Positions 45,203 through 54,334 of a stretch of 64,000 bases of DNA are shown piece by piece; position 1 is the first letter of the stretch; every line of letters begins with the position of its first letter. The DNA is from Ordospora colligata OC4 (taxonomy: Eukaryota; Microsporidia; Ordosporidae). A program made the translations under genes and the position numbers. Under the pieces are notes generated by a model. It had not been told where the DNA came from. It saw only the letters and a program-made list of their open reading frames with translations, and ran no database searches. Where the stretch lies: contig NW_014575406.1 in the NCBI RefSeq assembly GCF_000803265.1, forward strand, positions 124,001 to 188,000. The letters run 5' to 3'.

Positions 45203-46432
45203 ATGATTGAAACGCTGTTGATTGTGACCTGCATTCTCAGCTATGCATTTGTTGTGTACCTGAAGCTCAGGGAGTTGAGGAAACTATCGAAAAAGCCATC
45301 TGAAACCTATCTTAAGCTTGCAAGCATTGAGCAGATAGAAAAGACAAAGGAGTATAACAGAGATAAACAAATTATGTCTATATTTGAGCTTTCTGTTATG
45401 CTTGTGAAGGACATATACTTTATATGGAATAAGGTTATACCTGAAATGTACAACATGTATATGATTGACAAGTGGTATTGGGACATATCGTTTGTGATAG
45501 GATACATGTATGTGCAGAAGATGTTTGAGGTTCCGTTTGAACTGGTTTCGACATTCTATATAGAAGCAAAACATGGATTCAACAAGACTACGGTGGTTGA
45601 GTTTTTCAAGGATATTGTCAAGACGATGATGGTGATGAGCGTTATCATTGGGCCTTTTTCGTATGTGGTTCTGACTATTATCAGAAGATACTATGAGAGA
45701 TCGTTTTACATTTACCTGTGGGTGGCGGTGGCAGTTTTCCAGATTGTGCTGGTTGTTGTGTATCCGATTGTGATACAGCCATTGTTCAACAAGTTTGAGG
45801 AGATGAAGGATTCTGAGTTGAAGACAAAGATAACGAAGCTTGCAGACAGAGTGGGATTCCGTGCAAACAAGATACTGGTTATGGATGCGTCACTCCGATC
45901 GGGACATTCGAATGCATATTTTGTTGGGATAATGAAGGAGAAGCGGGTTGTTATATATGACACTCTGTTGACCCAGGTCGATGAGGAAGAGATTCTTGCG
46001 ATTCTGTGCCATGAGTTTGGGCATTGGAAGCATGGACACACATTGAAGATGATTTCGTTTGGGCTTCTGGTGCAGCTGCTGTATTTATATTTGCTGAATG
46101 TTCTCTTAAGGTACCAGGATAAGCATGGAATGGTTGGTGTTGAGATGCCACTGATAATACGGTGCCTGTATTTTTTGACGTGTATTTCTGCAATGAGTGT
46201 TCCGATTGACATACTGGGAAACTGTGTGTCAAGGTACTTTGAGCGGCAGGCAGACAGGTTTGCAGTAGCGCTTGGATATGGCAAGGAGCTGCGTTCTGGA
46301 CTTCTGAAGCTGTATGAGAAGAACAATGGAAACATGGATCCTGACCACTTGTATGCAGCAGTGGTTTACAGGCATCCTACAGTGATTGAGAGAATCAGGC
46401 TGATTGATGGTGAGATGAATAAATCCAAGTGA
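45203..46432 (+). CDS. STE24: CAAX prenyl protease STE24 (M48)
   Basis: This is a 409-residue membrane metalloprotease. Several hydrophobic spans are seen. The active site is HEFGHWKHGH with H270, E271 and H274, and the third zinc ligand is the Glu in CVSRYFERQADRFA. FGHSNAYF-type RSGHSNAYFVG precedes it. Ste24 cleaves prenylated CAAX proteins and also clears clogged translocons in the ER. The start is the ATG after AGCCCCGAA, where the first transmembrane helix begins (IETLLIVTCILSYAFVVYL). Longer frames begin with GTG or a second ATG lacking the signal. Confidence 0.93.
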   Translation: MIETLLIVTCILSYAFVVYLKLRELRKLSKKPSETYLKLASIEQIEKTKEYNRDKQIMSIFELSVMLVKDIYFIWNKVIPEMYNMYMIDKWYWDISFVIGYMYVQKMFEVPFELVSTFYIEAKHGFNKTTVVEFFKDIVKTMMVMSVIIGPFSYVVLTIIRRYYERSFYIYLWVAVAVFQIVLVVVYPIVIQPLFNKFEEMKDSELKTKITKLADRVGFRANKILVMDASLRSGHSNAYFVGIMKEKRVVIYDTLLTQVDEEEILAILCHEFGHWKHGHTLKMISFGLLVQLLYLYLLNVLLRYQDKHGMVGVEMPLIIRCLYFLTCISAMSVPIDILGNCVSRYFERQADRFAVALGYGKELRSGLLKLYEKNNGNMDPDHLYAAVVYRHPTVIERIRLIDGEMNKSK

Positions 46433-46440
46433 TTGTATGG

Positions 46441-46584
46441 TTGTATGTAATGTATATTAATGGCGAACTAATATTGTAGTTGCATGATTGTATTATAAAT
46501 ATTAATGCTCTGATTGTATGATTGCATGTAAATGATGAATTAATATTCATGATTGTATTATATGAATACTAATGCTCTGATTGC
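46441..46584. repeat. Imperfect ~35-bp direct repeat
   Basis: Two near-identical copies lie at 46483-46516 and 46548-46583 (period about 65) in the spacer between STE24 and MUS81. They share CATGATTGTATTATA and AATGCTCTGATTG and differ at a few bases. The second copy abuts the first in-frame ATG of MUS81. Confidence 0.65.
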
Positions 46585-46626
46585 ATGTTATTTTATATGA
46601 GTCCAAGTTTACTACCGTGTTTGTAT

Positions 46627-48066
46627 ATGGAGGGAGAAGAGGATCTGATGCATTCTATAAAACTTGCAGTTGAATCACTTTACAAAGCAGCTTCTCTAAA
46701 AAATATGAAGTCTCGGTACACATATAAGAGAATCTCATCAGAGCTTGCGGTGCTTGGAAGGCCACTGAGCAACATTGATGATTTAAGATCGATAAAGAAT
46801 GTGGGAAGCAAGACAATCGATGCAATACGGAGATTTATTGATTCCAAGGCAATAAATGATGTAAAATGCATTGATATGCATCAAGATGGCTCTGATTTAA
46901 ATTCTTTGAATGCGCATGAAGTATTAAAATATACAGAGGCCGATAAGAGCATATGTGAGAGTAATTACATGAGTAAGAACATTAAAAAACGAGACATGAG
47001 TGCAAAGAAGAGCCGAGTGTATATTCCTGGATACAGAACGGGCGGATATGCGATTCTAAAGGCATTGTGGATGAAGGAGGGAAGCACTAAGCATGGAATT
47101 GCACATATTGGCAAGCATTACTGCGACATTGAGTTTGATTTTGCAAGTAGATATTCAGCATGGACATCGATGAAGATGTTGATTAATAGAAGACTGGTGT
47201 ATAAGGAAGGTAAGTCGAGATTTTATCTGACGAATGAAGGCAAAATATTATGTACAACAATGTTTGCAAATACATCGATTGTGGAGGATGTGGAGGATAG
47301 TGTTATTCTTGTTGTGGACACTCGTGAGATCAAGAGCAAGAAGAGCAGGTCTTTTTTCCAGGAATACTTTGAGTCCAAGAGTGTGCGTTATGAGACAAGA
47401 GTGCTTGAGGTTGGAGACTTTATTTGGATTTGTAACGAAAAGTTGTGTGGATGCATTATTGAAAGGAAGCGAGGAAGTGACTTTGTAAGCAGCATTGCAG
47501 ATGGAAGGCTGAAAGAACAGAAAAACAGACTGATGAATAGCGGAATAAGACGGGTTTTCTATCTTGTTGAAGGTCTTAGAGATAGTCACATGAAGAGTGT
47601 GGGAAAGAGAACGGTGATGTCACAACTGATGTCAACAAAGCTTGAAGAGTTTACTGTGATTGAGACACAGGATATCATGGATACGTGTTTGGTTATCTGT
47701 GAGATTGATGCGCAGATACGAAGAAATGCACAGAAGATCGAATGTTGGAAAAGCAAGTTAGACGATATATCAGATGAAAGTGAAGAAGATGAGCTTGAGA
47801 TTAGTTATGGAAGTTTTATTGAAAACAATACAAAGGCAGGCCGAAAAGGACCTGTACACTTTCTGTATATGGCATTGCTGTCAATAAGAGGCATAAGTCA
47901 CCAGAAAGCAAGTGCAATTGCAAATCACTATATGTCTATTGAAGAAATTGCAAGACGCTTGAGTGATGCAAGTGGTGTTGAAGAGCTCCGCATGATTGAG
48001 ATTGATGGAAAGAAGATGACGAGCAGAAATGTTGAGAATGTGATTGAGTATTTTGTAAGAGAATAG
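46627..48066 (+). CDS. MUS81: Structure-specific endonuclease MUS81
   Basis: From this ATG the protein has 479 residues. An N-terminal helix-hairpin-helix region (YTYKRISSELAVL, SIKNVGSKTIDAI) is followed by a winged helix (about 140-210). The XPF-type nuclease comes next, with ILVVDTREI and the catalytic IIERKRGSDFVSSI (ERKxxxD). A C-terminal helix-hairpin-helix (SIRGISHQKASAIANHY) ends it. Mus81 cuts flaps, stalled forks and nicked Holliday junctions with Eme1, which is not in the window. Upstream in-frame ATGs at 46585 and 46597 would add a hydrophobic stretch that does not fit the family. No CCC marks any of the starts, so the exact start is uncertain. Confidence 0.9.
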   Translation: MEGEEDLMHSIKLAVESLYKAASLKNMKSRYTYKRISSELAVLGRPLSNIDDLRSIKNVGSKTIDAIRRFIDSKAINDVKCIDMHQDGSDLNSLNAHEVLKYTEADKSICESNYMSKNIKKRDMSAKKSRVYIPGYRTGGYAILKALWMKEGSTKHGIAHIGKHYCDIEFDFASRYSAWTSMKMLINRRLVYKEGKSRFYLTNEGKILCTTMFANTSIVEDVEDSVILVVDTREIKSKKSRSFFQEYFESKSVRYETRVLEVGDFIWICNEKLCGCIIERKRGSDFVSSIADGRLKEQKNRLMNSGIRRVFYLVEGLRDSHMKSVGKRTVMSQLMSTKLEEFTVIETQDIMDTCLVICEIDAQIRRNAQKIECWKSKLDDISDESEEDELEISYGSFIENNTKAGRKGPVHFLYMALLSIRGISHQKASAIANHYMSIEEIARRLSDASGVEELRMIEIDGKKMTSRNVENVIEYFVRE

Positions 48067-48094
48067 TAATTATTGTAGATATTTTTGGTCCTGA

Positions 48095-48277
48095 ATGAGT
48101 GAGATCAGTGAGAAGCTGAAGGGATTGAAGTTTATGCAAAAAGCGCATAAAAAAAAGGATGAGGAGCGTGAGATTTCGTTTTCAACGCACTTTTGCAAGG
48201 GAGGAGTCTTGAGCTATAATGGAAGCAAGCAGAAGATGAGTGATGGTGATGGACAGAAGAAACCAAAGAATCATTGA
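48095..48277 (+). CDS. Small basic protein, MPP6-like exosome cofactor candidate
   Basis: This is 60 residues and very lysine-rich. EKLKGLKFMQKAHKK resembles the MPP6/MPHOSPH6 N-terminus (LS..LL.MKFMQRG), and GVLSYNGSK resembles its later 'R.SF.GFNP' element. MPP6 tethers Mtr4 to the nuclear exosome. An exosome RNase PH subunit is encoded 2.7 kb downstream. TCCTGA precedes the ATG, one base off the CCC form. It fits snugly between MUS81 (28 bp) and PFS2 (56 bp), which supports a real gene. The identity rests on two short matches. Confidence 0.5.
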   Translation: MSEISEKLKGLKFMQKAHKKKDEEREISFSTHFCKGGVLSYNGSKQKMSDGDGQKKPKNH

Positions 48278-48333
48278 TGCAAAGAGGAGAGAATGGAAGA
48301 ATATGTGTTTATTGAGAAGTGCAAAGCCCTTTG

Positions 48334-49563
48334 ATGAATGAGGAAGGAGTGAACATCAAGGAACTGATTAACGCAAGGTTTCAGAATCCGAAGTTTGTGT
48401 ATGATGGCAAGAGGATGCGAGTGTTACAGGAAAGAAAAGTCGTGGATTATACATCTGGGATATGCACACAGAGGAACAAGCGATGGATTGAGCCACTGCT
48501 TGTCAGCACAGGATTTGACTTGTCAGCACAGATTCTGAACTTGAAGTCGCCTGAACTGTGCTACAATGATGTTTCAAGCTTGATTACCACGAAGATTGAG
48601 CATGTGAGTGTGAACAAAGTGAAATGTCCGGTGAATGTTGTGAAGTGGACGCCTGACGGGAGAAGACTGATGAGTGGAACAGCCACAGGTGAGTTTACAC
48701 TATGGAATGGATATGGATGTAACTTTGAAACGATTCTGCAGGCTCACGAGTCTCCGGTACGGGGGATGTGCTGGTCTCCATCAGGGTCTTTTTTGATATC
48801 TTCTGACAACTTTGGAATAATAAAGTACTGGCACCCGTCGATGAACAACATTCAGATTATCCAGGGACACACAGAGGCGGTTCGAGATCTTTCATTTTCT
48901 CACAACGACAGCAAGTTCTGCTCTGCATCTGACGACTCTACAATAAAGATCTGGGATTCAATTGAGGCGAAGGAGGAGTCTGTTCTCAAAGGACACAACT
49001 GGGACGTGAGAGCAGCACAATGGCATAGGTATAAGTCACTAATAGCAAGTGCAGGAAAGGACAATCTTGTCAAGATGTGGGATCCACGGATTGCTGAGGA
49101 GCTGTGCACGCTACATCATCACAAGAACACCATACTTGCACTGAAGTGGATGGGAGATGAGAACTATCTCCTCACGGGAGGAAAAGATCAGGTAATCAAG
49201 ATGATTGATATCAGGACGATGACTGATGTGTTTACATATAAGAACCACAAGAAGGAGGTTACATCGATAGGCATACATCCGAGGATTCCAGATGTGTTTG
49301 TGAGTGGGGGGACAGAAGGAGGGATATACTTCTGGCAGGCATATAATCAAGAGCCGCTGGAAATAATTGATGAGGGGCACGAAGGGACTGTCTGGTCTTT
49401 GGAGTATCATCCTGTGGGACATATGCTGGCTTCTGGATCGGTGGACCAAAGCGTCAGGTTCTGGGTTCGTCCAAGGCCTGATGAGAATGTAGAGCCTACT
49501 AACGGAGGAATGGCAGATACAGAAAGAATGGCCTACAATGAGGAAACAATACCTGGACTGTGA
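48334..49563 (+). CDS. PFS2: WD40 polyadenylation factor PFS2/WDR33
   Basis: This is 409 residues with seven WD40 repeats. The pre-propeller motif KRMRVLQERKVVDYTSG and the first blades (VNVVKWTPDGRRLMSGTATG, HESPVRGMCWSPSG, HTEAVRDLSFS) match Pfs2/WDR33, which binds the AAUAAA signal in the cleavage and polyadenylation factor. The long disordered tail of animal WDR33 is absent. The start is the ATG after AGCCCTTTG; an upstream GTG is rejected. Confidence 0.92.
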   Translation: MNEEGVNIKELINARFQNPKFVYDGKRMRVLQERKVVDYTSGICTQRNKRWIEPLLVSTGFDLSAQILNLKSPELCYNDVSSLITTKIEHVSVNKVKCPVNVVKWTPDGRRLMSGTATGEFTLWNGYGCNFETILQAHESPVRGMCWSPSGSFLISSDNFGIIKYWHPSMNNIQIIQGHTEAVRDLSFSHNDSKFCSASDDSTIKIWDSIEAKEESVLKGHNWDVRAAQWHRYKSLIASAGKDNLVKMWDPRIAEELCTLHHHKNTILALKWMGDENYLLTGGKDQVIKMIDIRTMTDVFTYKNHKKEVTSIGIHPRIPDVFVSGGTEGGIYFWQAYNQEPLEIIDEGHEGTVWSLEYHPVGHMLASGSVDQSVRFWVRPRPDENVEPTNGGMADTERMAYNEETIPGL

Positions 49564-49680
49564 TGAAAGATGGCTGTGATGAGAGTCTTTATGCGATTGA
49601 TGAGTATGATTAAAGAGATAAGATTTTGTTTATTGACTATGCTTATATGTGGTTACAATTTGGAAACAAAAACAATCCTG

Positions 49681-50976
49681 ATGGCTGATGATGTGCAGTA
49701 TGACTTTGCTATTCTCGGGACTGGGCTTGTTGAATGTGCAATGGGATGCATTCTTGCAGAGAACAACAAGAAGGTGATTCTTATCGATAGGAATGCAATT
49801 TATGGAGCTGACTATGCGACGTTGAGATACAGGGAGCTTGTGTCGCACTTTGGAGGCGATGAGGTTATTCCAGAGCTGAAGGTGTATGACAATGAGTTTT
49901 GTGTAGATCTTACGCCAAAGCTGTTTCTGGCAGGCAGTAAAATGCTGAGGATGCTTGTTGATCATGGGATTGATGAATATCTGGAGTTCTGCAGGATTAC
50001 AGGATCATTTTTGTGGAAGGGGAAGCTGTATTCAGTCCCCACGAGTGAGACACAGTCGATGACTACTGGAATGATAGGGATATGGCAGAAGCCAAAGGTA
50101 ATGAGGTTTTTCTGGAATGTCAGGGAGTATGCAAAGGCAGCAATGAAGGGAGCAGGATACAAATTCAAGGCGACAATGAGGGAAGAGTTCAAGGAGTATG
50201 GATTGAATGAGGAATCCATGGAGCTGATTGGACATGGGATAGCACTTAATTTGGATGACTCGTATCTTGATAGAAGCCCAAAGGAGACGTTTGATAAGAT
50301 ACTAACATATATCAAGTCTATAGTGTGTTATGAAAATGCAATGGAATCTCCTTATCTGTATCCAAGATATGGGCTTTCTGAGATTGCACAAGGGTTTGCA
50401 AGAAGCTGCTGCATGAAGGGAGGGGAAATTATGATTAATGCGGAGGTGCTGAGTGTGGATGAAGGCAGTGGAGAAATAGTTGTGCGTGAGCCTGTTAATA
50501 AGGAGATGCTGAGGATTAGGGCAAAGAAGATTATTTCTGATCAGTCATACTTCGCAAGAAGTACGGTTGAGTATGAGATTATTCGGGCGATATGCATAAT
50601 CCGAGGGGAGCCTTGTGAAGTGACGAGAGGAACGTCTTCATCCCAGATAATTTTTCTGAAGGGAGAGATGAGGAGGATGAACGATATTTTTGTGGTGATT
50701 CTTGGGAGTGATGAAAAGGCCACGCCCGATGGATACAAGGTTGCGATAATCAGCACAGTGAAGGAGACGAATGATCCTGCGAGGGAGATTAAGATGGTTG
50801 TTGGTAAGTTAGGTGATGTTGTTAAGACATTTGTGGAGGTGAAGCCGGTATATAAGACGGAGGACACTGAAAATGTGATATTTACAAAGGGAGTGAATGA
50901 ATCGCCACATTTTGAAGATGTGTATGATGAAATTGAGGAGATATGCAGGAAGCTGAATATCAGCAGTGCAAGATGA
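49681..50976 (+). CDS. GDI1: Rab GDP-dissociation inhibitor
   Basis: This is 431 residues. The N-terminal Rossmann-like motif is YDFAILGTGLVECAMG, followed by VILIDRNAIYGADYATL, the FCVDLTPKLFLAGS block and the domain II motifs PLY-like YLYPRYGLSEIAQGFAR. GDI extracts prenylated Rabs from membranes and recycles them. It lacks the REP insertions, so GDI is preferred over Rab escort protein. The ATG after AATCCTG starts MADDVQYDF; the 37 in-frame codons upstream (from 49570) are hydrophobic and unlike the family. Confidence 0.93.
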   Translation: MADDVQYDFAILGTGLVECAMGCILAENNKKVILIDRNAIYGADYATLRYRELVSHFGGDEVIPELKVYDNEFCVDLTPKLFLAGSKMLRMLVDHGIDEYLEFCRITGSFLWKGKLYSVPTSETQSMTTGMIGIWQKPKVMRFFWNVREYAKAAMKGAGYKFKATMREEFKEYGLNEESMELIGHGIALNLDDSYLDRSPKETFDKILTYIKSIVCYENAMESPYLYPRYGLSEIAQGFARSCCMKGGEIMINAEVLSVDEGSGEIVVREPVNKEMLRIRAKKIISDQSYFARSTVEYEIIRAICIIRGEPCEVTRGTSSSQIIFLKGEMRRMNDIFVVILGSDEKATPDGYKVAIISTVKETNDPAREIKMVVGKLGDVVKTFVEVKPVYKTEDTENVIFTKGVNESPHFEDVYDEIEEICRKLNISSAR

Positions 50977-51018
50977 TGGGAAGTGATGAAATGAATTAAA
51001 ATGATTAGTGAAGCCCTT

Positions 51019-51579
51019 ATGGAGATACGAGTAGGAGTGGTGAGGGGGGCTGTATCGTCATGTCACCTGAAGGATGTAAAGTCATCGGTGCTGTGCATGA
51101 TTTTTCTTGAGCAGAAGAATGAAGTTGATGCGCAGGTGGAGGTGAAATTTTCTGAAGGAGTACCTGAGCATACACGTTTACCGATCAGATCTACTATTGA
51201 GAGTCTATTTTGTGTGAAGAGCAGATCTACGCGAATAAGAGTTGTTTTGCATGTGATACGAAGTGGAGATGATGTATTCTGCAGTCTTATTAACTCTTTT
51301 TCTGTATGTGTGGCATTTTCAGGACTTGGGGTGGTTGATACTGTGTGTTCGAGCATGCTGCGCGTGAATGGAACTGAAGTTGAGGGAGATAATGGCACTT
51401 GGATTCATGTTGTGTATATGATCCACAAGAAAAGGATCATGCAGGTGTATTTTGAAGGCATGGTAGATGTAGAGAGGTTTGGTAATGCAGCAGAGAAACT
51501 TGTTTCTGAGTGTGATAAGAAAGGCGAGGATCTAAAAGCGAAGATAGAACAGATTGTAGAGGGTAGTGTAGGATCGTAA
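51019..51579 (+). CDS. Exosome RNase PH-like subunit (RRP46/RRP43/MTR3 class)
   Basis: This is 186 residues. The fold pattern of inactive eukaryotic RNase PH subunits is visible: MEIRVGVVRGAVSSCHLKD, VVLHVIRSGDDVFCSLINSF (family: I.V.LQVL..DG.LL.AAINA), CVAFSGLGVVDTV, and DVERFGNAAEKL near the end. Phosphorolytic residues are not seen, as expected for the structural exosome ring. Short length favours Rrp46, but the six ring subunits are hard to tell apart. The ATG follows AGCCCTT; an earlier in-frame ATG at 51001 lacks the signal. Confidence 0.65.
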   Translation: MEIRVGVVRGAVSSCHLKDVKSSVLCMIFLEQKNEVDAQVEVKFSEGVPEHTRLPIRSTIESLFCVKSRSTRIRVVLHVIRSGDDVFCSLINSFSVCVAFSGLGVVDTVCSSMLRVNGTEVEGDNGTWIHVVYMIHKKRIMQVYFEGMVDVERFGNAAEKLVSECDKKGEDLKAKIEQIVEGSVGS

Positions 51580-51644
51580 GTGTGAATTGCATGTGAAGAA
51601 AGATTGGTCTTGATTGAAATCTAAGAGTAGATGAGACCCTTGGA

Positions 51645-52436
51645 ATGGAAGATCCGAGCCAAATAACTAATGAATGCAATGGAAAGAAGATATTTGTGGT
51701 TGTTGGAATGGCAGGCAGTGGAAAGACAACATTTTGTCAGCGGTTATATTCATGGATTTCACAAGAGGGATGTAGCATTGACAAATGCACTGGACTGAAC
51801 TCTAGGATATATTCGGTAAATCTTGATCCAGCGGTGGTCAACTCGAAGATGCCTCTGAGCCTTGATATACGGGATGTGGTTGATTACCATGAGGTGATGG
51901 AGAAATATAATTTAGGGCCTAATGGAGGAATTACGACGTGCCTGAATTTGTTTATGCTTGATATTGGAAAGTATTTGAGCGAGATGAATGCGGATTATGT
52001 GATTGTGGATACTCCTGGACAGATTGAAGCGTTTACATGGTCTTCACCGGGATATGTGCTGGTTGAAGCGCTAAAGAGTGTTGGAGAGGTTGTGATTGTG
52101 TATGTGGTTGATTCTGTGGCGTCCCACAGGCCTGCGGTTTTTATGTCGAATATGATGTATGCAGCGTCGCTGATGTGCAGATATGAAAGCGATGTGCTGT
52201 GTGTATTCAATAAGAAGGACCTGGAAGGAAGTGAAAGATTGAATGAATGGATCCGAGACTATGAGAAGTTCCAGCAGTGCTTGGACGACGAGGACATGTT
52301 TTCGCCGATACTTGGGTCGATGGCATTGCATTTTGAAGAGTTCTACAATACAGTTAAGACAGTTTCTGTGTCTTCATATACTGGCGATGGAAGAAGCGAT
52401 TTTTTTGATGCTGTAGGCATAAACACAACTATTTGA
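51645..52436 (+). CDS. NPA3: GPN-loop GTPase GPN1/Npa3
   Basis: This is 263 residues. The P-loop is GMAGSGKTT, the GPN loop is LGPNGGITTCLN, G3 is DTPGQIEAFTWS and G4 is NKKD. SVNLDPAV and SLDIRDVVDYHEVM are GPN1-specific compared with GPN2/3. GPN1 helps assemble RNA polymerase II and import it into the nucleus. The acidic C-terminal tail of longer homologues is missing. The ATG follows GACCCTTGGA. Confidence 0.93.
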   Translation: MEDPSQITNECNGKKIFVVVGMAGSGKTTFCQRLYSWISQEGCSIDKCTGLNSRIYSVNLDPAVVNSKMPLSLDIRDVVDYHEVMEKYNLGPNGGITTCLNLFMLDIGKYLSEMNADYVIVDTPGQIEAFTWSSPGYVLVEALKSVGEVVIVYVVDSVASHRPAVFMSNMMYAASLMCRYESDVLCVFNKKDLEGSERLNEWIRDYEKFQQCLDDEDMFSPILGSMALHFEEFYNTVKTVSVSSYTGDGRSDFFDAVGINTTI

Positions 52437-52618
52437 TTAGTAAGAGAATGAGTAATAAATATTTGAGGTGATTTGTATGTTAAGTGATATATTCAATGGA
52501 ATGTGAATGATATATCAAGATAATGTTAAGTGATACGCCAGTAAGATCTTAAATGATATATTTAACTGAATATGAGATTAGAAGAAGCCAAATTATTGCG
52601 AGTGAGATCCCCAAGGGA
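52437..52618. repeat. 182-bp spacer with short direct repeats
   Basis: ATGTTAAGTGATA occurs at 52477-52489 and 52523-52535, with a looser third copy (TTAAATGATATA) near 52549. The region is AT-rich. Its right end (from 52553) is open in the TSR1 frame, but the start signal lies further in. Confidence 0.5.
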
Positions 52619-54289
52619 ATGAAAGTGAAAGATAGAAGAAACATGATGAAGATGAAGATATCTGAGAATAAACAGAGGAAGCAGAATGAAAAGATTGGGT
52701 ACATGAATGTTCATGGGCCGTATGTTGTTGTTTCTGTTGTTTGCCTTGGAGGTGATTGCACAAGATGGTTTGATGGATATACAGGAGGAAAGCCAAGAGG
52801 ACTGTACTATTCTGAGCAATACAAAATGAATTTCTTGCTACAAATGACTGAGGGAGTGGATGACTTTGGACTGGGATACATGTGCAGATCGAGTGACGTA
52901 GTTATTTTTTTTATTGATTCTGAGCAAGTCGATGAGGAAAGACTGAAAGTGGTCAAGAAGCACATGCCAAGCGGCTTGATATGTGTATCGAATACATGTC
53001 TACGGGCAACAGCAAGAAAGCTTGCGAAGAAGCACTTTCCTGATGAGAAGATAGTTGGGGTTGAGGGGATATTTGAGGCATTAGGAAAGATGAAGATTAG
53101 GAATGCATCAGTGTGTAGGCGACCATATTTAGTTCCGAGTAATGTGTATTGGGAGCAAGGGATTCTGCATGTTGAAGGGTTGCTGAAGCAGGGGTTTGTA
53201 AGTAATAAAGTGATTGTTAATGGGATGCACGAAATGGAGATTATAGAGTTAATGGCTGATAGGAAGTATACTGGAAGTGAGCTAAGTGTGAGCATTGGAG
53301 CTGAAGATATTGGATGTTCAGCAGGTGCTTTAGAATGTGATGGTGAGTATGAATACGAAAGAATGGATGTGATAAGTGATGGAGAATGCAGCGATAATGA
53401 GGAGTTATCTGAAGTGTCTGAGATAGACAGTACTGGATCTGAATGTACAATGGATGAAGATCCTGAGGAAGTAGATGAATTTCCATCGTTAATTGAGAAA
53501 TATGCAGGATACCGTGGAATAAGAAATATTGCGACGTGTGACTTTAAGTCTTGTGTGTTTCCAGAGCATTATAAGGAGCTTATGTTTTTTGATGACTTTA
53601 AGAAGGCAGAAAAACTGGTTGTTGGGAAGAGAAGTGTGATGCCAGATATCCAAATGGTCAAGATGAAGCTCAAGGGCGACGGAATACCATTTGGAGATGT
53701 CAGTGTTGTGTTTGGACGCTATGAGTATGAAAACAGAAAGACGATACATAATTTTTATTTTGATGGAAAGGAGGCATTAATGGAGGAAAAGATGACGGTT
53801 GATCTTGGACACATGGTGGTTGATGTTAAGCCTATGCTGACGAAGAATTTAAATCAGAGAGTGTTTAAGAGGCAGGAAGAGCTTGGGTGCGGTGTTATCA
53901 GCTTTGTGGGGCCGATTGTGTTTAACCTGGCACGGATTCTAATATACAGGAAGAGTGTGCTGGGAGAATTATCTGGACGAACACTTGTGGCGATAGGAAC
54001 CAATGGATTTACAGCCGATAGGATTGTGTTTGATGAGGAGACGATTAGAGGAATACCTATTAAAATAAATAAGAGGTATAGCGTGATAAAGAGGATGTTT
54101 AGCAGCAAGGATGAGGTGATGTACTTCAGGAACATTCAGCTGAGGGTAGAAGGACAGAAGACGACTGGGTTTATAAAGAAGCCCATAGGAACAAAAGGGC
54201 TGTTTAAAGGGTATTTTACGCAGCCTCTGCGACCAGGATGCAAGGTAACGATGTCCTTGTACAAAAGGGCGTTTTTAGAGAATGAATAA
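52619..54289 (+). CDS. TSR1: 40S biogenesis factor TSR1
   Basis: This is 556 residues of the BMS1/TSR1 family. A basic N-terminus (MKVKDRRNMMKMKISENK) is followed by a GTPase-like domain without a P-loop lysine, an AARP2CN segment (PYLVPSNVYWEQGILHVEG), an acidic stretch (about 260-315) and C-terminal blocks AGYRGIRNIATCDFK, GPIVFNLARILIY and TTGFIKKPIGTKGLFKGYF. The missing P-loop separates Tsr1 from Bms1. Tsr1 blocks early joining of factors on the 40S precursor. I chose the ATG after GATCCCCAAGGGA; a longer frame from 52553 adds 22 residues without the signal. Confidence 0.88.
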   Translation: MKVKDRRNMMKMKISENKQRKQNEKIGYMNVHGPYVVVSVVCLGGDCTRWFDGYTGGKPRGLYYSEQYKMNFLLQMTEGVDDFGLGYMCRSSDVVIFFIDSEQVDEERLKVVKKHMPSGLICVSNTCLRATARKLAKKHFPDEKIVGVEGIFEALGKMKIRNASVCRRPYLVPSNVYWEQGILHVEGLLKQGFVSNKVIVNGMHEMEIIELMADRKYTGSELSVSIGAEDIGCSAGALECDGEYEYERMDVISDGECSDNEELSEVSEIDSTGSECTMDEDPEEVDEFPSLIEKYAGYRGIRNIATCDFKSCVFPEHYKELMFFDDFKKAEKLVVGKRSVMPDIQMVKMKLKGDGIPFGDVSVVFGRYEYENRKTIHNFYFDGKEALMEEKMTVDLGHMVVDVKPMLTKNLNQRVFKRQEELGCGVISFVGPIVFNLARILIYRKSVLGELSGRTLVAIGTNGFTADRIVFDEETIRGIPIKINKRYSVIKRMFSSKDEVMYFRNIQLRVEGQKTTGFIKKPIGTKGLFKGYFTQPLRPGCKVTMSLYKRAFLENE

Positions 54290-54334
54290 AATGATGGTTT
54301 ATGCGATTGTAAATGCAAGATTTAGATTCCCTGG

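Noticed and set aside
48499..48531. 13-bp repeat CTTGTCAGCACAG twice, 20 nt apart, in PFS2
   Set aside because: It is read in two different frames inside a conserved protein; too short to be more than chance.
49570..49680. 37-codon in-frame extension upstream of Rab GDI, hydrophobic with many methionines
   Set aside because: The family starts at the YDFAILGTG segment; nothing upstream matches and the CCT-preceded ATG at 49681 fits.
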